Source of the DNA: an uncultured Clostridia bacterium
GTDB taxonomy: Bacteria; Bacillota; Clostridia; TANB77; CAG-508
Assembly (NCBI GenBank): GCA_934167095.1
Contig: CAKPKE010000005.1
Location: 1 to 64,000, forward strand
Direction: 5' to 3'
Length of the DNA stretch: 64,000 nt
The notes under the pieces were generated by a model that was given only the letters and a program-made list of their open reading frames with translations, was not told where the DNA came from and did no database searches. This document shows positions 1 to 10,908 of the stretch, piece by piece. The translations under genes and the position numbers were made by a program. Position 1 is the stretch's first letter. Each line of letters begins with the position of its first letter.

Positions 1-3
1 TTT

Positions 4-1098
<1,095 letters not shown>

Positions 1099-1339
1099 TT
1101 TTTCCTCCTATGTGTTTTATATTTATTTTTCTCTTTTCTCTTGAATTTATGCTACAAATTAAAATTATAGCTATCATATCAATTTTACTGGTTATATAGG
1201 CAATATTCAACCTGATTTTAATTCATGCAATATATAGCTTTGCGCATAAAAGTATTACTTTCATTTTTAAAAGCGTCCTTTTCATTTTTTTATTGGTTTG
1301 CTTTTGTTTTAATTTAAACAGCCTTTCTATAAAACAAAC

Positions 1340-1384
1340 AATAGCCCTAAATTGTAAAACTTAATTTTACAATTTAAGACTATT
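1340..1384. other. Stem-loop in the 1099-1471 intergenic stretch
   Basis: The 373 bases between the two flanking genes hold no gene I can support. They do contain a 12-bp perfect inverted repeat (1348-1359 with 1365-1376, 5-base loop). It is extended by an outer AATAG/CTATT pair at 1340-1344 and 1380-1384. No T-run follows on either strand, so it is not a standard terminator. It could be an operator or an RNA structure. Confidence 0.5.
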
Positions 1385-1471
1385 TAAAATTTATAAATAA
1401 TAATTTTTAATTATCAAACTATTTTTCATTTATTTTTTTATGATAACTTTTTAATATACTTTTTTTATTAT

Positions 1472-1813
1472 TTATTTCTTTGAATTTTCTTTCCAGCGTT
1501 CTACTTTTATTGCTCTGTAAATATCCATTATATCTCTATATTTAGGATATTCTTCTTCCCATATCATTTCAGGAATTTTTTCAAAGGCACTTGACATTTT
1601 TTCTGTTTCAGCTAAGAATATTACTTTTTCTTGTGGTGACATTCTATTGTATTTTTTTGAAAATACATATAGTCTGTCTAAATTTTCATTTGCTTTTACA
1701 AATGTCCAGAAGTCTTTTACTTCTATGCCGGCCAGTTGTATCTGCATTACTGAAAATGCAACTAATGAAATTATTATAAATATTAATACTATAATAATTA
1801 TAATCGCTACCAC
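1472..1813 (-). CDS. Small membrane-anchored protein, unknown function
   Basis: A 113-aa protein that I do not recognise. Residues 2-27 form one very hydrophobic helix (VAIIIIIVLIFIIISLVAF), so it is probably anchored in the membrane by its N-terminus. The remaining 85 residues are charged and mostly helical, with many Glu and Lys. The start is GTG at 1811-1813, preceded by a GGAAGG ribosome site. It begins 35 bases after the end of ftsH on the same strand and is probably co-transcribed with it. A role connected with FtsH is possible from position alone. Confidence 0.6.
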   Translation of the reverse strand: MVAIIIIIVLIFIIISLVAFSVMQIQLAGIEVKDFWTFVKANENLDRLYVFSKKYNRMSPQEKVIFLAETEKMSSAFEKIPEMIWEEEYPKYRDIMDIYRAIKVERWKENSKK

Positions 1814-1848
1814 TTTTCTTCCTTCCTATTCTAGCATCTACTTAGAAA

Positions 1849-3657
1849 TTATCCTCTAAATATTGCTTCAAATTCTTCTCCTGTTATTTTTTCTTTTTCA
1901 AGTAAAACTTTTGCCACACTATGAAGTTTATCTTCATTTTCTCTTAAGATTTGAATTGCTTTATTGTAGCAACTGTCAATTATTCTCTTCATTTCTTCAT
2001 CTATAACACCTGCAGTTGCTTCTGAATATGTTTTTTCTTGAGCAAAATCTCTACCTAAGAATACTTCCTCTTGTGATGAACCAAGTGTTATTGTACCAAG
2101 TCTTGAACTCATACCATATTTTGTTACCATTGATTTTGCAATTTTTGTTGCTCTTTCAATATCATTGCTTGCACCTGTTGATATATCATCTAATATTAAT
2201 GCTTCTGAAGCTCTACCACCTAATAGTGATATTATTTGTTCTAACATTTCTGTTTTTGACATGAATGATTTATCTTCTGTTGGTTGATACATTGTGTATC
2301 CTCCAGCCATTCCTCTTGGAACTATTGATATTTCATGAACTGCATCTTGTGTTGGTAAGAACTTACTAACAACAGCATGTCCTGCTTCATGGTATGCAAC
2401 AAGTCTTTTTTCTTTTTCGCTTCTTACTCTTGTTGTTTTTTCAGGTCCCATTGTTACCTTAACCATGGCATCTTCTATTTCTCTTTCGCTAATTTCTTTT
2501 AAGTTTCTTCTAGCTGCTAAAAGAGCTGCTTCATTTAATACATTTTCTAGGTCTGCTCCAGAAAATCCTGCTGTATTTTTAGCAATTATTCTTAAATCAA
2601 CATCATCTGCTAATTTTTTCTTTCTTGAATGTACTTCTAATATTTGCTCTCTTGCTTTTACATCTGGAAGTGATACTACTATTTGTCTATCAAATCTTCC
2701 TGGTCTTAATAAAGCTTTATCTAATACATCTGGTCTGTTTGTTGCAGCTAATACTATAACACCTTCATTTGCTGCAAAACCATCCATTTCAACTAGTAAT
2801 TGGTTTAATGTTTGCTCTCTTTCATCATGTCCTCCTCCAAGGCCTGCACCTCTTTGACGACCAACAGCATCTATTTCATCAATAAATACTATACATGGAG
2901 CTTTTTTCTTTGCTTCTTCAAACAAATCTCTTACTCTTGATGCACCAACACCAACAAACATTTCAACAAAGTCAGAACCACTTATTATGAAGAATGGAAC
3001 TCCTGCTTCTCCTGCAACTGCTTTTGCAAGAAGAGTTTTACCTGTTCCTGGTTGTCCTACAAGTAATACTCCTTTTGGAATATGTGCTCCCATTTCAGTA
3101 AATTTATTTGGATTTTTTAGGAATTCTACTATTTCTTCTAATTCTTCTTTTTCTTCATCTACACCTGCTACATCATCAAATAGCACTTTATTTTTATCAG
3201 TTGGATTTAAAACTCTTGCTTTGCTTTTTCCGAATGTCATTGTTTTATTTCCGCCTTGGTTGTTTGCAACTCCACCCATTAGCAAGAACCAGAATATGAA
3301 GAACACTACAATTATTCCAATTGGTGTTGCAAATGTTAAAGCAACTTCCCATATTGATTCTGATGCTTCAGATACTGAAATTGTACCTTCTTTCATTTCG
3401 TTTTGTAAATTATCCATTAGATTATCTACACTTGGGATATTTACTTGTTTTTCTACATTATCATTTTTTAATTTTACTTTTGCTGAATTTCCAGCTGCAT
3501 CAAGTTCTATTTTTTCAACTTCTCCAGCTTCTATTTTTGAAACTAATTCTGAATACGCAAGTTTTGTATTCATATTGTCATATATTGCAGATATTGATAC
3601 TACTAATATTATTCCTATTATTAGCCAAACTGCTAGTGTTTTTATACCTTTCTTCAA
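1849..3657 (-). CDS. ftsH: ATP-dependent zinc metalloprotease FtsH
   Basis: Membrane-bound AAA+ protease that unfolds and degrades misfolded membrane proteins and short-lived regulators. Numbering from the chosen start (602 aa): an N-terminal helix at about 9-26, a second one at about 110-130, Walker A GQPGTGKT at 201-208, Walker B IVFIDE at 257-262, the second region of homology through [18 protein letters not shown], and the zinc-binding HEAGH at 424-428. All catalytic motifs are intact. I chose the TTG at 3655-3657 because AAAGGAGG lies seven bases before it. A GTG nine codons further upstream has no ribosome site, and reading from it would place the ribosome site inside the gene. It follows tilS, the usual Firmicutes order tilS-ftsH. 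Confidence 0.95.
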   Translation of the reverse strand: MKKGIKTLAVWLIIGIILVVSISAIYDNMNTKLAYSELVSKIEAGEVEKIELDAAGNSAKVKLKNDNVEKQVNIPSVDNLMDNLQNEMKEGTISVSEASESIWEVALTFATPIGIIVVFFIFWFLLMGGVANNQGGNKTMTFGKSKARVLNPTDKNKVLFDDVAGVDEEKEELEEIVEFLKNPNKFTEMGAHIPKGVLLVGQPGTGKTLLAKAVAGEAGVPFFIISGSDFVEMFVGVGASRVRDLFEEAKKKAPCIVFIDEIDAVGRQRGAGLGGGHDEREQTLNQLLVEMDGFAANEGVIVLAATNRPDVLDKALLRPGRFDRQIVVSLPDVKAREQILEVHSRKKKLADDVDLRIIAKNTAGFSGADLENVLNEAALLAARRNLKEISEREIEDAMVKVTMGPEKTTRVRSEKEKRLVAYHEAGHAVVSKFLPTQDAVHEISIVPRGMAGGYTMYQPTEDKSFMSKTEMLEQIISLLGGRASEALILDDISTGASNDIERATKIAKSMVTKYGMSSRLGTITLGSSQEEVFLGRDFAQEKTYSEATAGVIDEEMKRIIDSCYNKAIQILRENEDKLHSVAKVLLEKEKITGEEFEAIFRG

Positions 3658-3758
3658 AATATTTCCTCCTTTGTCTTTTTTCACACATAGTGATACAATT
3701 TTATGATATAAGAAAATATATCACACAATATTATCAAATTCAATAGTTTTTATTTATT

Positions 3759-4745
3759 TTATAGTTTAATGAAATACACTTTTTTCTCTTTTACTAGGAC
3801 TTTTAAATTCTTATTTGGTGTTAAGAATTTTCCTCCTATATTATTGCCACATAATTTAATTATATCCTCTATGTGAATTTTTTCTATTCCTTTTGTTGTT
3901 CCAAATAGCTCTTTTACTGCTTGCAATATTAATCTAGATTTTATGATTTTTTCTTGATAATTGAACTTTTTTAAATTAAGTGCAATTTGATTTTCTTCTT
4001 TTAGTTCTAGAATTTCGCAAAAAGTAATCTTTGTTTGCTTTTCCATATAACTTTCTGTTTCATCAATTACTTGTGATAATCTATTTACAGTTTCAATTAT
4101 ATTAGGATTAAAATTTTTCTCTATATATGGAATAAGTTCATTTCTTATTCTATTTCTAGTATAATCATTATCTTCATTTGTTTTATCAAATTTAGGATCT
4201 AGATTTTGCTCTTTGCAATAATTTTCAATTTCTTCTCTTGAGCAATTAATCAGTGGTCTAATATATTTTCCATTACTATATGGTTTTATTCCGGAAAGGC
4301 CTGAAAGCCCGCTTCCTCTCATTAAGTGCATTAATACTGTTTCGCAGTTATCTTTTTTATTATGTGCTATTGCAATTTTGTTTGCATTAGTTTTCTTCAT
4401 TACTTCATCAAAAAATTCGTATCTAGCATTTCTTCCCGCTTCTTCAGTACCAATCTTTTGATTTTTAGCAATTTCTTCAACCTTTACAAACTTCGTATAA
4501 CATTTTATATTATTGTCTTTGCAGAATTTTTCAACATATTCTGTTTCAGATTTTGCTTCTTCCCTAATCATGTGATTTAAATGTGCTACAACTAATTCTT
4601 TTATTTTTAATTTATCTTTTAATTTTATTAAATTATCTAGCAAACACATTGAATCAGGGCCACCTGACACAGCAACCACAACAATATCATTTTCTTCAAT
4701 TAGATTATATTTTTTAATTGTTTCTTCAATTTTTTCTGTTACCAT
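3759..4745 (-). CDS. tilS: tRNA(Ile)-lysidine synthase
   Basis: Converts C34 of the CAU anticodon of tRNA-Ile2 to lysidine with ATP, so that the tRNA reads AUA instead of AUG. The N-type ATP pyrophosphatase P-loop SGGPDS is at residues 27-32. It is followed by the conserved HLNHMIR region and by NRIRNELIP, typical of the family. At 328 aa it is shorter than the roughly 460-aa form of Bacillus and keeps only a reduced C-terminal region. Its ATG overlaps the dnaB stop codon by one base (TAATG), which indicates translational coupling. Confidence 0.93.
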   Translation of the reverse strand: MVTEKIEETIKKYNLIEENDIVVVAVSGGPDSMCLLDNLIKLKDKLKIKELVVAHLNHMIREEAKSETEYVEKFCKDNNIKCYTKFVKVEEIAKNQKIGTEEAGRNARYEFFDEVMKKTNANKIAIAHNKKDNCETVLMHLMRGSGLSGLSGIKPYSNGKYIRPLINCSREEIENYCKEQNLDPKFDKTNEDNDYTRNRIRNELIPYIEKNFNPNIIETVNRLSQVIDETESYMEKQTKITFCEILELKEENQIALNLKKFNYQEKIIKSRLILQAVKELFGTTKGIEKIHIEDIIKLCGNNIGGKFLTPNKNLKVLVKEKKVYFIKL

Positions 4746-6091
4746 TAATATCCCTCTGGTCCTCTACTTCTTTCTAAGTTACCAAATTTTGTGTATTGTC
4801 CAACCCAAGCAAGTTCAACAGTTCCTGTTTCACCAGCTCTTTGCTTTGCAATAATAACCTCTGCAATGTTCTTTTTGTTAGATTCTTGATTATAATAATC
4901 ATCTCTATACAAGAACATAACAATATCAGCATCCTGCTCAATAGAACCAGATTCACGCAAGTCTGAAAGCATAGGCCTATGGTCATCTCTTGCTTCAACA
5001 GCTCTTGATAACTGTGATAATGCAATTACTGGAACATTTAATTCCTTTGCAAGAATTTTTAAAGATCTACTTATTTCTGCAATCTCTTGAACTCTGTTAT
5101 TCGCATTTTTTGCACTACCTTGAATAAGCTGTAAGTAATCTATTATAATTAGACCAATGTTTTTCTCCATTTTTAGCTTTCTGCATCTTGCTCTTATTTC
5201 CATAACTGAAATACCTGGTGTATCACATATATATATTGGTGCTTGTGATAATTCTCCTGATGCTTCTGCAAGTTTTGCAAGCTCGTCATCTGTTAGCTCA
5301 CCAGTTCTTACATGGTTACTATCAACTAAAGCCTCACTACATAAAATTCTGTTTGCAAGCTGGTCTTTTGACATTTCTAGGTTGAATATTGCAACTGGAA
5401 CTTTAGCTCTTGTTGCAGCATAAGTTCCTATATTTAATGCAAAAGCAGATTTTCCCATGGCAGGTCTTGCAGCAACTAGTATTAATTCAGAACCATGAAG
5501 TCCTGCAGTTTTTCTATCTAAGTCTGCAAATCCTGTTGGAATTCCAGTTACTGTTTGTTTACTATTATATAGTTCTTCTAGTTTTGTAAACGATTCTACT
5601 AATACATCTGAAATTGATGCAAATCCTATATTTTGTTCTTTATTTTGAACCACATTAAATATTTTCTTTTCTGCTTCGTCCATTATATCTTCAACATCTT
5701 CTGTTTGGTCATACCCTGCATCAATTATATCATTTGCTGCTTTTATCAAATTTCGAAGCATTGACTTTTCTTCAACAATTTTGATATATCTTTCAACATT
5801 TGATGTTGTTGGAACTTTTTCTGGAAGCTCTGCAATATACTCTAGACCTCCTATGGCATCTAATTTTCCCATTGCTGAAAGTTCTGACTTTAATGTTATT
5901 ATATCTATTGCTTGAGCTTTATTATACAAATTTAGTAATGCACTATATATTATTTTATTATCTTCTCTATAAAAATCTTCTGGTTTTAGTGTTTCTACCG
6001 CAGCATTTACCGCTTCTTGGTCTGTTAGCATACTTCCAATTACAGCTTGCTCTGCTTCTATGTCTTGTGGTGGTATTTTTCCTAGCTCCAT
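4745..6091 (-). CDS. dnaB: Replicative DNA helicase DnaB
   Basis: Hexameric helicase that unwinds DNA at the replication fork and recruits primase (448 aa). It has the N-terminal helical domain starting IPPQDIEAEQAVIGSML, a linker, and a RecA-like motor with Walker A ARPAMGKSAF near 208, IIDYLQLI as Walker B, and the SDLRESGSIEQDAD segment near the C-terminus. I take the ATG at 6089-6091 because GGAGG sits six bases before it. A TTG four codons upstream overlaps that ribosome site. It lies 15 bases after rplI in the conserved gdpP-rplI-dnaB order. Confidence 0.96.
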   Translation of the reverse strand: MELGKIPPQDIEAEQAVIGSMLTDQEAVNAAVETLKPEDFYREDNKIIYSALLNLYNKAQAIDIITLKSELSAMGKLDAIGGLEYIAELPEKVPTTSNVERYIKIVEEKSMLRNLIKAANDIIDAGYDQTEDVEDIMDEAEKKIFNVVQNKEQNIGFASISDVLVESFTKLEELYNSKQTVTGIPTGFADLDRKTAGLHGSELILVAARPAMGKSAFALNIGTYAATRAKVPVAIFNLEMSKDQLANRILCSEALVDSNHVRTGELTDDELAKLAEASGELSQAPIYICDTPGISVMEIRARCRKLKMEKNIGLIIIDYLQLIQGSAKNANNRVQEIAEISRSLKILAKELNVPVIALSQLSRAVEARDDHRPMLSDLRESGSIEQDADIVMFLYRDDYYNQESNKKNIAEVIIAKQRAGETGTVELAWVGQYTKFGNLERSRGPEGY

Positions 6092-6106
6092 TTTAGCCTC
6101 CAAAAA

Positions 6107-6553
6107 TTATGCAGCAATTATATCTACTTTTAATTTACCTATTACACCTTCGTATAATTTTATCTCTACAGTTATTGTGCCTAAAACTTTTATTGTTTCA
6201 TTTAATGCTATTTTCTTTTTGTCTATTTCAATATTGTAGTCCTTTTTTAGACCTTCTGAAATTTCTTTTGCAGTTACTCCGCCAAATATTTTTCCGTTTT
6301 CTCCTGCTTTTACTCTTACTTTAAGCATTATTCCTTTTAATTTATTTGCAATTTCTTCAGCCTTTGCTTTTTCTGTATCTTTTTTAAATTGCTTTGAGTC
6401 ATTTCTTGATTGAAGTTTTGCTCTATTTTCACTATTTGCTTCCTGTGCTAATTTTTTAGGAAATAAATAATTTCTTGCATATCCATCAGAAGCCTCTATT
6501 ATTTGATCTTTTTTTCCTACACCTTTTATATCACTTAATAATATTACTTTCAT
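6107..6553 (-). CDS. rplI: 50S ribosomal protein bL9
   Basis: Large-subunit protein that binds 23S rRNA near the L1 stalk and helps maintain the reading frame. The 148-aa length is typical. The N-terminal [18 protein letters not shown] and the following [13 protein letters not shown] are the family signature. A Lys-rich connecting helix leads to the C-terminal domain, which contains [12 protein letters not shown]. Encoded between gdpP and dnaB, as in most Firmicutes. Confidence 0.97.
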   Translation of the reverse strand: MKVILLSDIKGVGKKDQIIEASDGYARNYLFPKKLAQEANSENRAKLQSRNDSKQFKKDTEKAKAEEIANKLKGIMLKVRVKAGENGKIFGGVTAKEISEGLKKDYNIEIDKKKIALNETIKVLGTITVEIKLYEGVIGKLKVDIIAA

Positions 6554-6628
6554 ATTTCTTTACTTCCTCACTATTTATATTTAGGCTTTTGCCTATAATT
6601 TTGCATTTCTATTTTATCCTAAAATAGA

Positions 6629-6659
6629 GGAAATAGCAAGTATTTGTTTTGCTATTTCC
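6629..6659 (-). terminator. Stem-loop between gdpP and rplI
   Basis: Perfect 11-bp inverted repeat (6629-6639 with 6649-6659, 9-base loop) directly after the gdpP stop codon. The following bases are only moderately T-rich, so it may attenuate rather than stop transcription into rplI. Confidence 0.5.
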
Positions 6660-6668
6660 CCTTTATAG

Positions 6669-8681
6669 TTACGCTATTTCAGCAAAATATTCATTAATTC
6701 TATTAATTAATTCTTGTTTTACTTCTTCTTTAGTCATTCCATCAACTTGTGCTCCTGCGACAGTTATATGTCCACCACCACCAAGTTTTTCTAATATTAG
6801 TTGAACATTTATATCTCCTATTGATCTACCACTTATATAAACTTTATCCCCTAATTTTCCAATTACAAATGATGCTGTTATATTGCTTATTGTAAGTAGC
6901 TCATCTGCTGCTTTTGCGCAAATAACATTTGTATCAGAATCTTCTTTATTATATATAGAAATTGCAATATTGTCATTTACAATTTCAGAGTCAGTTACTA
7001 TTTCAGAGATTTTATTATATGTTTCTAAATCACTTTGGAACCATTTTTTTACTTTTATAATATCAACACCACATTTTCTTAAATATGCTGCTGCTTCAAA
7101 AGTTCTTACACCTGTTTTAAATGTGAAGTTTTTAGTATCCATCATAATTCCTGCATATAAAGCTTCTACTTCTATTGTTTTTAAGTTTACATCACCTTCA
7201 CAATATTCAATAAGCTCTGTTACAAGCTCACATGCAGATGAAGCATAAACTTCGTGGAATGTTAATATTGAATTTTTAATGTAGTCTGTTCCTCTTCTAT
7301 GGTGGTCTATTATTACTATTTTTTCAGTTTTGTCTAATAATTCTGGACAATCAACATAGTTTTCTCTTTGAGTATCTACTACTACAAGTAATGAATTTGA
7401 ATTTATTTTACTTAAAGCTTCTTGCTTATTAATAAGTGCTTCTTTATATTCATCAATTTGTTTAAGGTCTTCTAAGAATGTATCCAAGCTTGTTCCAGAA
7501 CTTTCACTAACAACATAAGCTTCTTTATTTAAAGTTTTTGCTATTCTATATATTCCTAAAGCAGAACCAATTGAGTCTATATCACTATTTGTATGACCCA
7601 TTATAATTACATTTTCAGAATTTGTAATTAATTCCTCTAAGCCTTGGGCAATTATTCTTGCCTTTACTTTTGTTCTTTTTTCTACTTCTTGAGTTCTTCC
7701 TCCAAAGAATATATATTTTCCTTCTTGTTTTATTATAGCTTGATCTCCGCCTCTGCCTAAAGCAATATCAATTATAGATTTGGCAGATTTGTATTTTTCT
7801 ATATTTTTTGAACCTTCTTCTGATATTGCAATACTTAAAGTGGATTGAATTTTTTCTTGTGTCTTTATTTCCTTTATTTCGTCTAAAATGTCAAACTTAT
7901 CATTTTTCATTTTTTCAACATCTACTTTTTCAAAAATGCATATATAAGTATCTCTTTCAGATTTTATTGCTATACCATTATATTTGTTTATCCATGCATA
8001 GATATTTTTTTCAATTTCAGAAGTTACTTTTAGTTTTTCTTCTTCTGAAGCTCTTTGCATCATTTCTTCATAATTGTCTATTACAATAATTCCAACACAT
8101 ATTTTAGAATTATTATATTTAAGTTGTAAGCTTTCCTTGACTGTTTCGTCCATAAAATATACTGTAATCATGTGTTCATTTGTATTTTTATGGTCTTTTT
8201 CTTTTATTTTTGTATATTCACCTATTACTTTATAAGTTTTGCTTCCAATATTTATTTTCTCATATATTGGTTCACTATTTATTTTTTCATAGTTGTCAGC
8301 TTTTAGCTTAACTTCTTTTATTATATTGCTTAAATAGCTATCAATATCAATATTTGCAAATTCAGACACAAATTTATTACTTCTCCAAATTATGCTTCCA
8401 GTTGTATCTAATATTACAAGTGGAAATGGAGAATTCATTATTGTACTTTGAGCTGCTTTATCAACACTCATTGTTATTTCATTAATATGTTCAGTTATTT
8501 CGTGGCTTCTTTTTTTATTAGCCCATATAGTATAAATAAGTATTATTGCAAATAATATTATTGATGGTATAATCATAACCGGTTTTACTATACTTAATAT
8601 TATTAAGATTATGGCTATTACCACAATATAAACTTTTGTTTTGGATAATATTTTATCTATATTTATTTTGTTTTTCGGCAT
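6669..8681 (-). CDS. gdpP: Cyclic-di-AMP phosphodiesterase GdpP
   Basis: Membrane enzyme that hydrolyses cyclic di-AMP to pApA and so controls potassium and osmolyte balance and cell-wall stress. About 670 aa: two membrane helices within the first 55 residues, a PAS-like segment, a degenerate GGDEF domain, then DHH/DHHA1 with MGHTNSDIDSIG near 361, VVVDTQ, IVIIDHHRRG near 460 and the C-terminal GGGGHITVAGA. The manganese ligands of the DHH motifs are all present. The start is uncertain: ATG at 8681 has AGAAAGAG upstream, while an in-frame ATG nine codons earlier has weaker context. First gene of the gdpP-rplI-dnaB-tilS-ftsH cluster. Confidence 0.93.
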   Translation of the reverse strand: MPKNKINIDKILSKTKVYIVVIAIILIILSIVKPVMIIPSIILFAIILIYTIWANKKRSHEITEHINEITMSVDKAAQSTIMNSPFPLVILDTTGSIIWRSNKFVSEFANIDIDSYLSNIIKEVKLKADNYEKINSEPIYEKINIGSKTYKVIGEYTKIKEKDHKNTNEHMITVYFMDETVKESLQLKYNNSKICVGIIVIDNYEEMMQRASEEEKLKVTSEIEKNIYAWINKYNGIAIKSERDTYICIFEKVDVEKMKNDKFDILDEIKEIKTQEKIQSTLSIAISEEGSKNIEKYKSAKSIIDIALGRGGDQAIIKQEGKYIFFGGRTQEVEKRTKVKARIIAQGLEELITNSENVIIMGHTNSDIDSIGSALGIYRIAKTLNKEAYVVSESSGTSLDTFLEDLKQIDEYKEALINKQEALSKINSNSLLVVVDTQRENYVDCPELLDKTEKIVIIDHHRRGTDYIKNSILTFHEVYASSACELVTELIEYCEGDVNLKTIEVEALYAGIMMDTKNFTFKTGVRTFEAAAYLRKCGVDIIKVKKWFQSDLETYNKISEIVTDSEIVNDNIAISIYNKEDSDTNVICAKAADELLTISNITASFVIGKLGDKVYISGRSIGDINVQLILEKLGGGGHITVAGAQVDGMTKEEVKQELINRINEYFAEIA

Positions 8682-8804
8682 AAATTTACTCTTTCTAAAA
8701 AAAATCATATACTTATATTTTACTCTATTTTCAGCAATTTGTCAATTTTTATACCTCTAAAGCATTGAATATAGCCGTTTTAACACAATATTAACAAGAA
8801 TTTA

Positions 8805-9752
8805 TTACTTTATTAATATAAAATTTTGAGTAACTTTTTTCTTTTCAAAATTTTCATTTGTAATAACTTCCAATTGTGGCATTTTCCTTCTTTTACTTAC
8901 ACTTATTTCTATACCATTTTCATTTTCAAAAATTTTATATACATTTTTTCCTTTGCATATTTCACAACAATCAATATTAGATTTTTGTATTACCAGGTCT
9001 TTTATTTTGCTCTTTTTTAGTTCATAATTTAATCCTATTCCCAAAAGTAATGGCACAATAATTTGAACGCAAATATCAAACTGACTTTGCATATATTGTG
9101 TTGCTATAATTTTTCTAGTTGTAATACTCCAAATATGTAATTTTTTCTTTATTTTTAAAGCTTCTTTTATTATTGCTTCAGAATCAAATATTTTTTCTTT
9201 ATTTGCTGTTGCAATAATTGTTTTACCCTCTTTTACACTTTTTTCTTCACTATCATCTTGCGTTATATTTTCAATATATCTTCCTGTATTCATTATTTTG
9301 TTGTAATCATTTGTTAATAAACTTTTTTCTTTATCAAAATTTATTAAATTTAATGGCTTTAAATCATTTTTTTGCTTTCTATATTCATTAATCTTTATTA
9401 TTTTGCTTCTATAAACACTAGAATAAAAAATTGTATTTACCTGATATTTTTCAATTATTTTACTTATCATTTCTGCCTTTAATGAGTTTGGTAAAATTAC
9501 CACATCATTTCCTGCGATAATATTTGCTAAATATGTACTAATCCATTCATATCTATTTTCAGAAATTATTACTACTATATTTTTAGTGTTTGTAAGTAGA
9601 TTATTTATTGAATTTTTTAGTGCCATTATTTCAAACTTATAACTGTAATAATTTATACTATTTTTTTCTTCTGCGATTTTTATTGCTAATTTTTGCTTAT
9701 AATTTTCTGAGGCCATATTTAGTAATTCTAAAAAACTTCTTTCATTTTTCAT
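8805..9752 (-). CDS. Degenerate adenylate-forming-enzyme-like protein
   Basis: The first 120 residues look like the N-terminal domain of acyl-CoA or amino-acid adenylate synthetases: an opening like FLELLNMASENYKQKLAI, then ISENRYEWISTYLANIIAGNDVVILP, which matches the family's second conserved block. The protein is only 315 aa instead of 500-600. I see neither the Ser/Thr-Gly P-loop (SGTTGxPKG), nor the YGxTE motif, nor the C-terminal Lys. A CEICKG segment near residue 265 may bind a metal. It is therefore probably not a working ligase. The ATG at 9750-9752 is seven bases from GGAGG. Inference: a remodelled or decaying paralogue. Its neighbours give no pathway. Confidence 0.5.
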   Translation of the reverse strand: MKNERSFLELLNMASENYKQKLAIKIAEEKNSINYYSYKFEIMALKNSINNLLTNTKNIVVIISENRYEWISTYLANIIAGNDVVILPNSLKAEMISKIIEKYQVNTIFYSSVYRSKIIKINEYRKQKNDLKPLNLINFDKEKSLLTNDYNKIMNTGRYIENITQDDSEEKSVKEGKTIIATANKEKIFDSEAIIKEALKIKKKLHIWSITTRKIIATQYMQSQFDICVQIIVPLLLGIGLNYELKKSKIKDLVIQKSNIDCCEICKGKNVYKIFENENGIEISVSKRRKMPQLEVITNENFEKKKVTQNFILIK

Positions 9753-9920
9753 AAGCATTCCTCCATTAGTAATGTATATTAATTATATATTTATATAATT
9801 TCAAGGTCAAGAAAAATCGTTCTTCAAATATTGCGGTATTTCCTTATTTATATACATTTTTCGTCATCTTTCAACACAAAAGAACAACCTTTTTATTGGT
9901 TGCTCTTTAGCCATGTTTAT

Positions 9921-10862
9921 TTATTGTTTTCTATTTACATTTTCTTTTCTTCTGTCTGCTATATATGTACTTCCTGGAACTGTTTTTGCCAAGTGTTTTA
10001 CTTGAGCTCCAGCCTCTCCTATTTCTAGAGTGTTTTGGAATCTTCCTGGTGGTACTTCAACTGCGGCAACAGAAATTGAAACTATTGGAAACTCTTCTAT
10101 TATTCCTCTTCTGTTTGCTACTTCTAAGTATCCTCTTTCTAAGTCTTCCTTTGTAAAGTACTGTGTTACTTGTTTGTCAAACTCAATTATTATATTTTGG
10201 CAAATTCTTTCAAAATCTTCATCTTCAAGAATTGCCATGAAGTCATCTCCACCAATATGTCCAACAAAGTTGTTATCATATTCTTTATAATGTACATTTT
10301 TTAAAATTGTTCTTGCTGTAAACTTTATTATTTCATCTCCTGCTGAGAATCCATAAACATCATTGTAGGCTTTGAAGTTATCTAAGTCGAAGTATACCAT
10401 TACAAAATATTCTTTTTTAGCAAGTCTTTTTTTCATTTCAGCTTGAATTTGAACATTTCCTGGCAAGTTTGTAAGTGGGCTTACTTTTCTGTTCATAAAT
10501 AATAAATGTGTTATATTTTTTACAGTATAATAGATATACTCTTTATCCATTGGTTTTTTTATAAAATATGTTGCACCATGGCTTAATACATCAACTCTGT
10601 GTTGTCTTTCAGTATTTGATGTAAGTACTATAACAGGTGTTATTCCATTATCATCATTTTGTCTTATGTGATCGCATATATCTTCTGATTTTTTGCTTAT
10701 TGTGTCTTCATTTACTACTATTAAAGCTGGAATTTCTTTTAAAGCCATTTCAATATCTTCTGTTTTTATTTGAATGAATTTTGTTTCTTTTTCTGCTTTA
10801 AAAATTTCTCTAAATTCTGATATAAGGTCTTTTTCATCATCAATAATATAAATTGTTTGCAT
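9921..10862 (-). CDS. Receiver-GGDEF protein (possible diguanylate cyclase)
   Basis: A two-domain signalling protein of 313 aa. Residues 1-120 have a CheY-like fold with the acidic pair D8-D9, the conserved Lys in FIKKP (about 109) and a Thr before it. The expected phosphoacceptor Asp is replaced: the strand reads ALIVVNEDT, placing Asn51 there. Residues 130-300 form a GGDEF domain with PLTNLPG at the start and GGDDF at about 206, an acceptable active-site variant, so cyclic di-GMP synthesis is plausible. Control by phosphorylation is unlikely unless the nearby Asp53 substitutes. The nearest strong ribosome site (10891-10896) is separated from the ATG by a hairpin and a two-codon reading frame. 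Confidence 0.75.
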   Translation of the reverse strand: MQTIYIIDDEKDLISEFREIFKAEKETKFIQIKTEDIEMALKEIPALIVVNEDTISKKSEDICDHIRQNDDNGITPVIVLTSNTERQHRVDVLSHGATYFIKKPMDKEYIYYTVKNITHLLFMNRKVSPLTNLPGNVQIQAEMKKRLAKKEYFVMVYFDLDNFKAYNDVYGFSAGDEIIKFTARTILKNVHYKEYDNNFVGHIGGDDFMAILEDEDFERICQNIIIEFDKQVTQYFTKEDLERGYLEVANRRGIIEEFPIVSISVAAVEVPPGRFQNTLEIGEAGAQVKHLAKTVPGSTYIADRRKENVNRKQ

Positions 10863-10908
10863 TGTTCACTTATATGCAATTATTGCATTTTCCTCCATAT
10901 TATATTTT

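Noticed and set aside
3658..3684. GTG start giving FtsH nine extra residues
   Set aside because: That stretch contains the AGGAGG ribosome site for the TTG start and has no ribosome site of its own.
4955..4995. Self-targeting of host dnaB by spacer 47816-47850
   Set aside because: The protein segment is shared but the bases differ at many positions, so it should not match as a protospacer.
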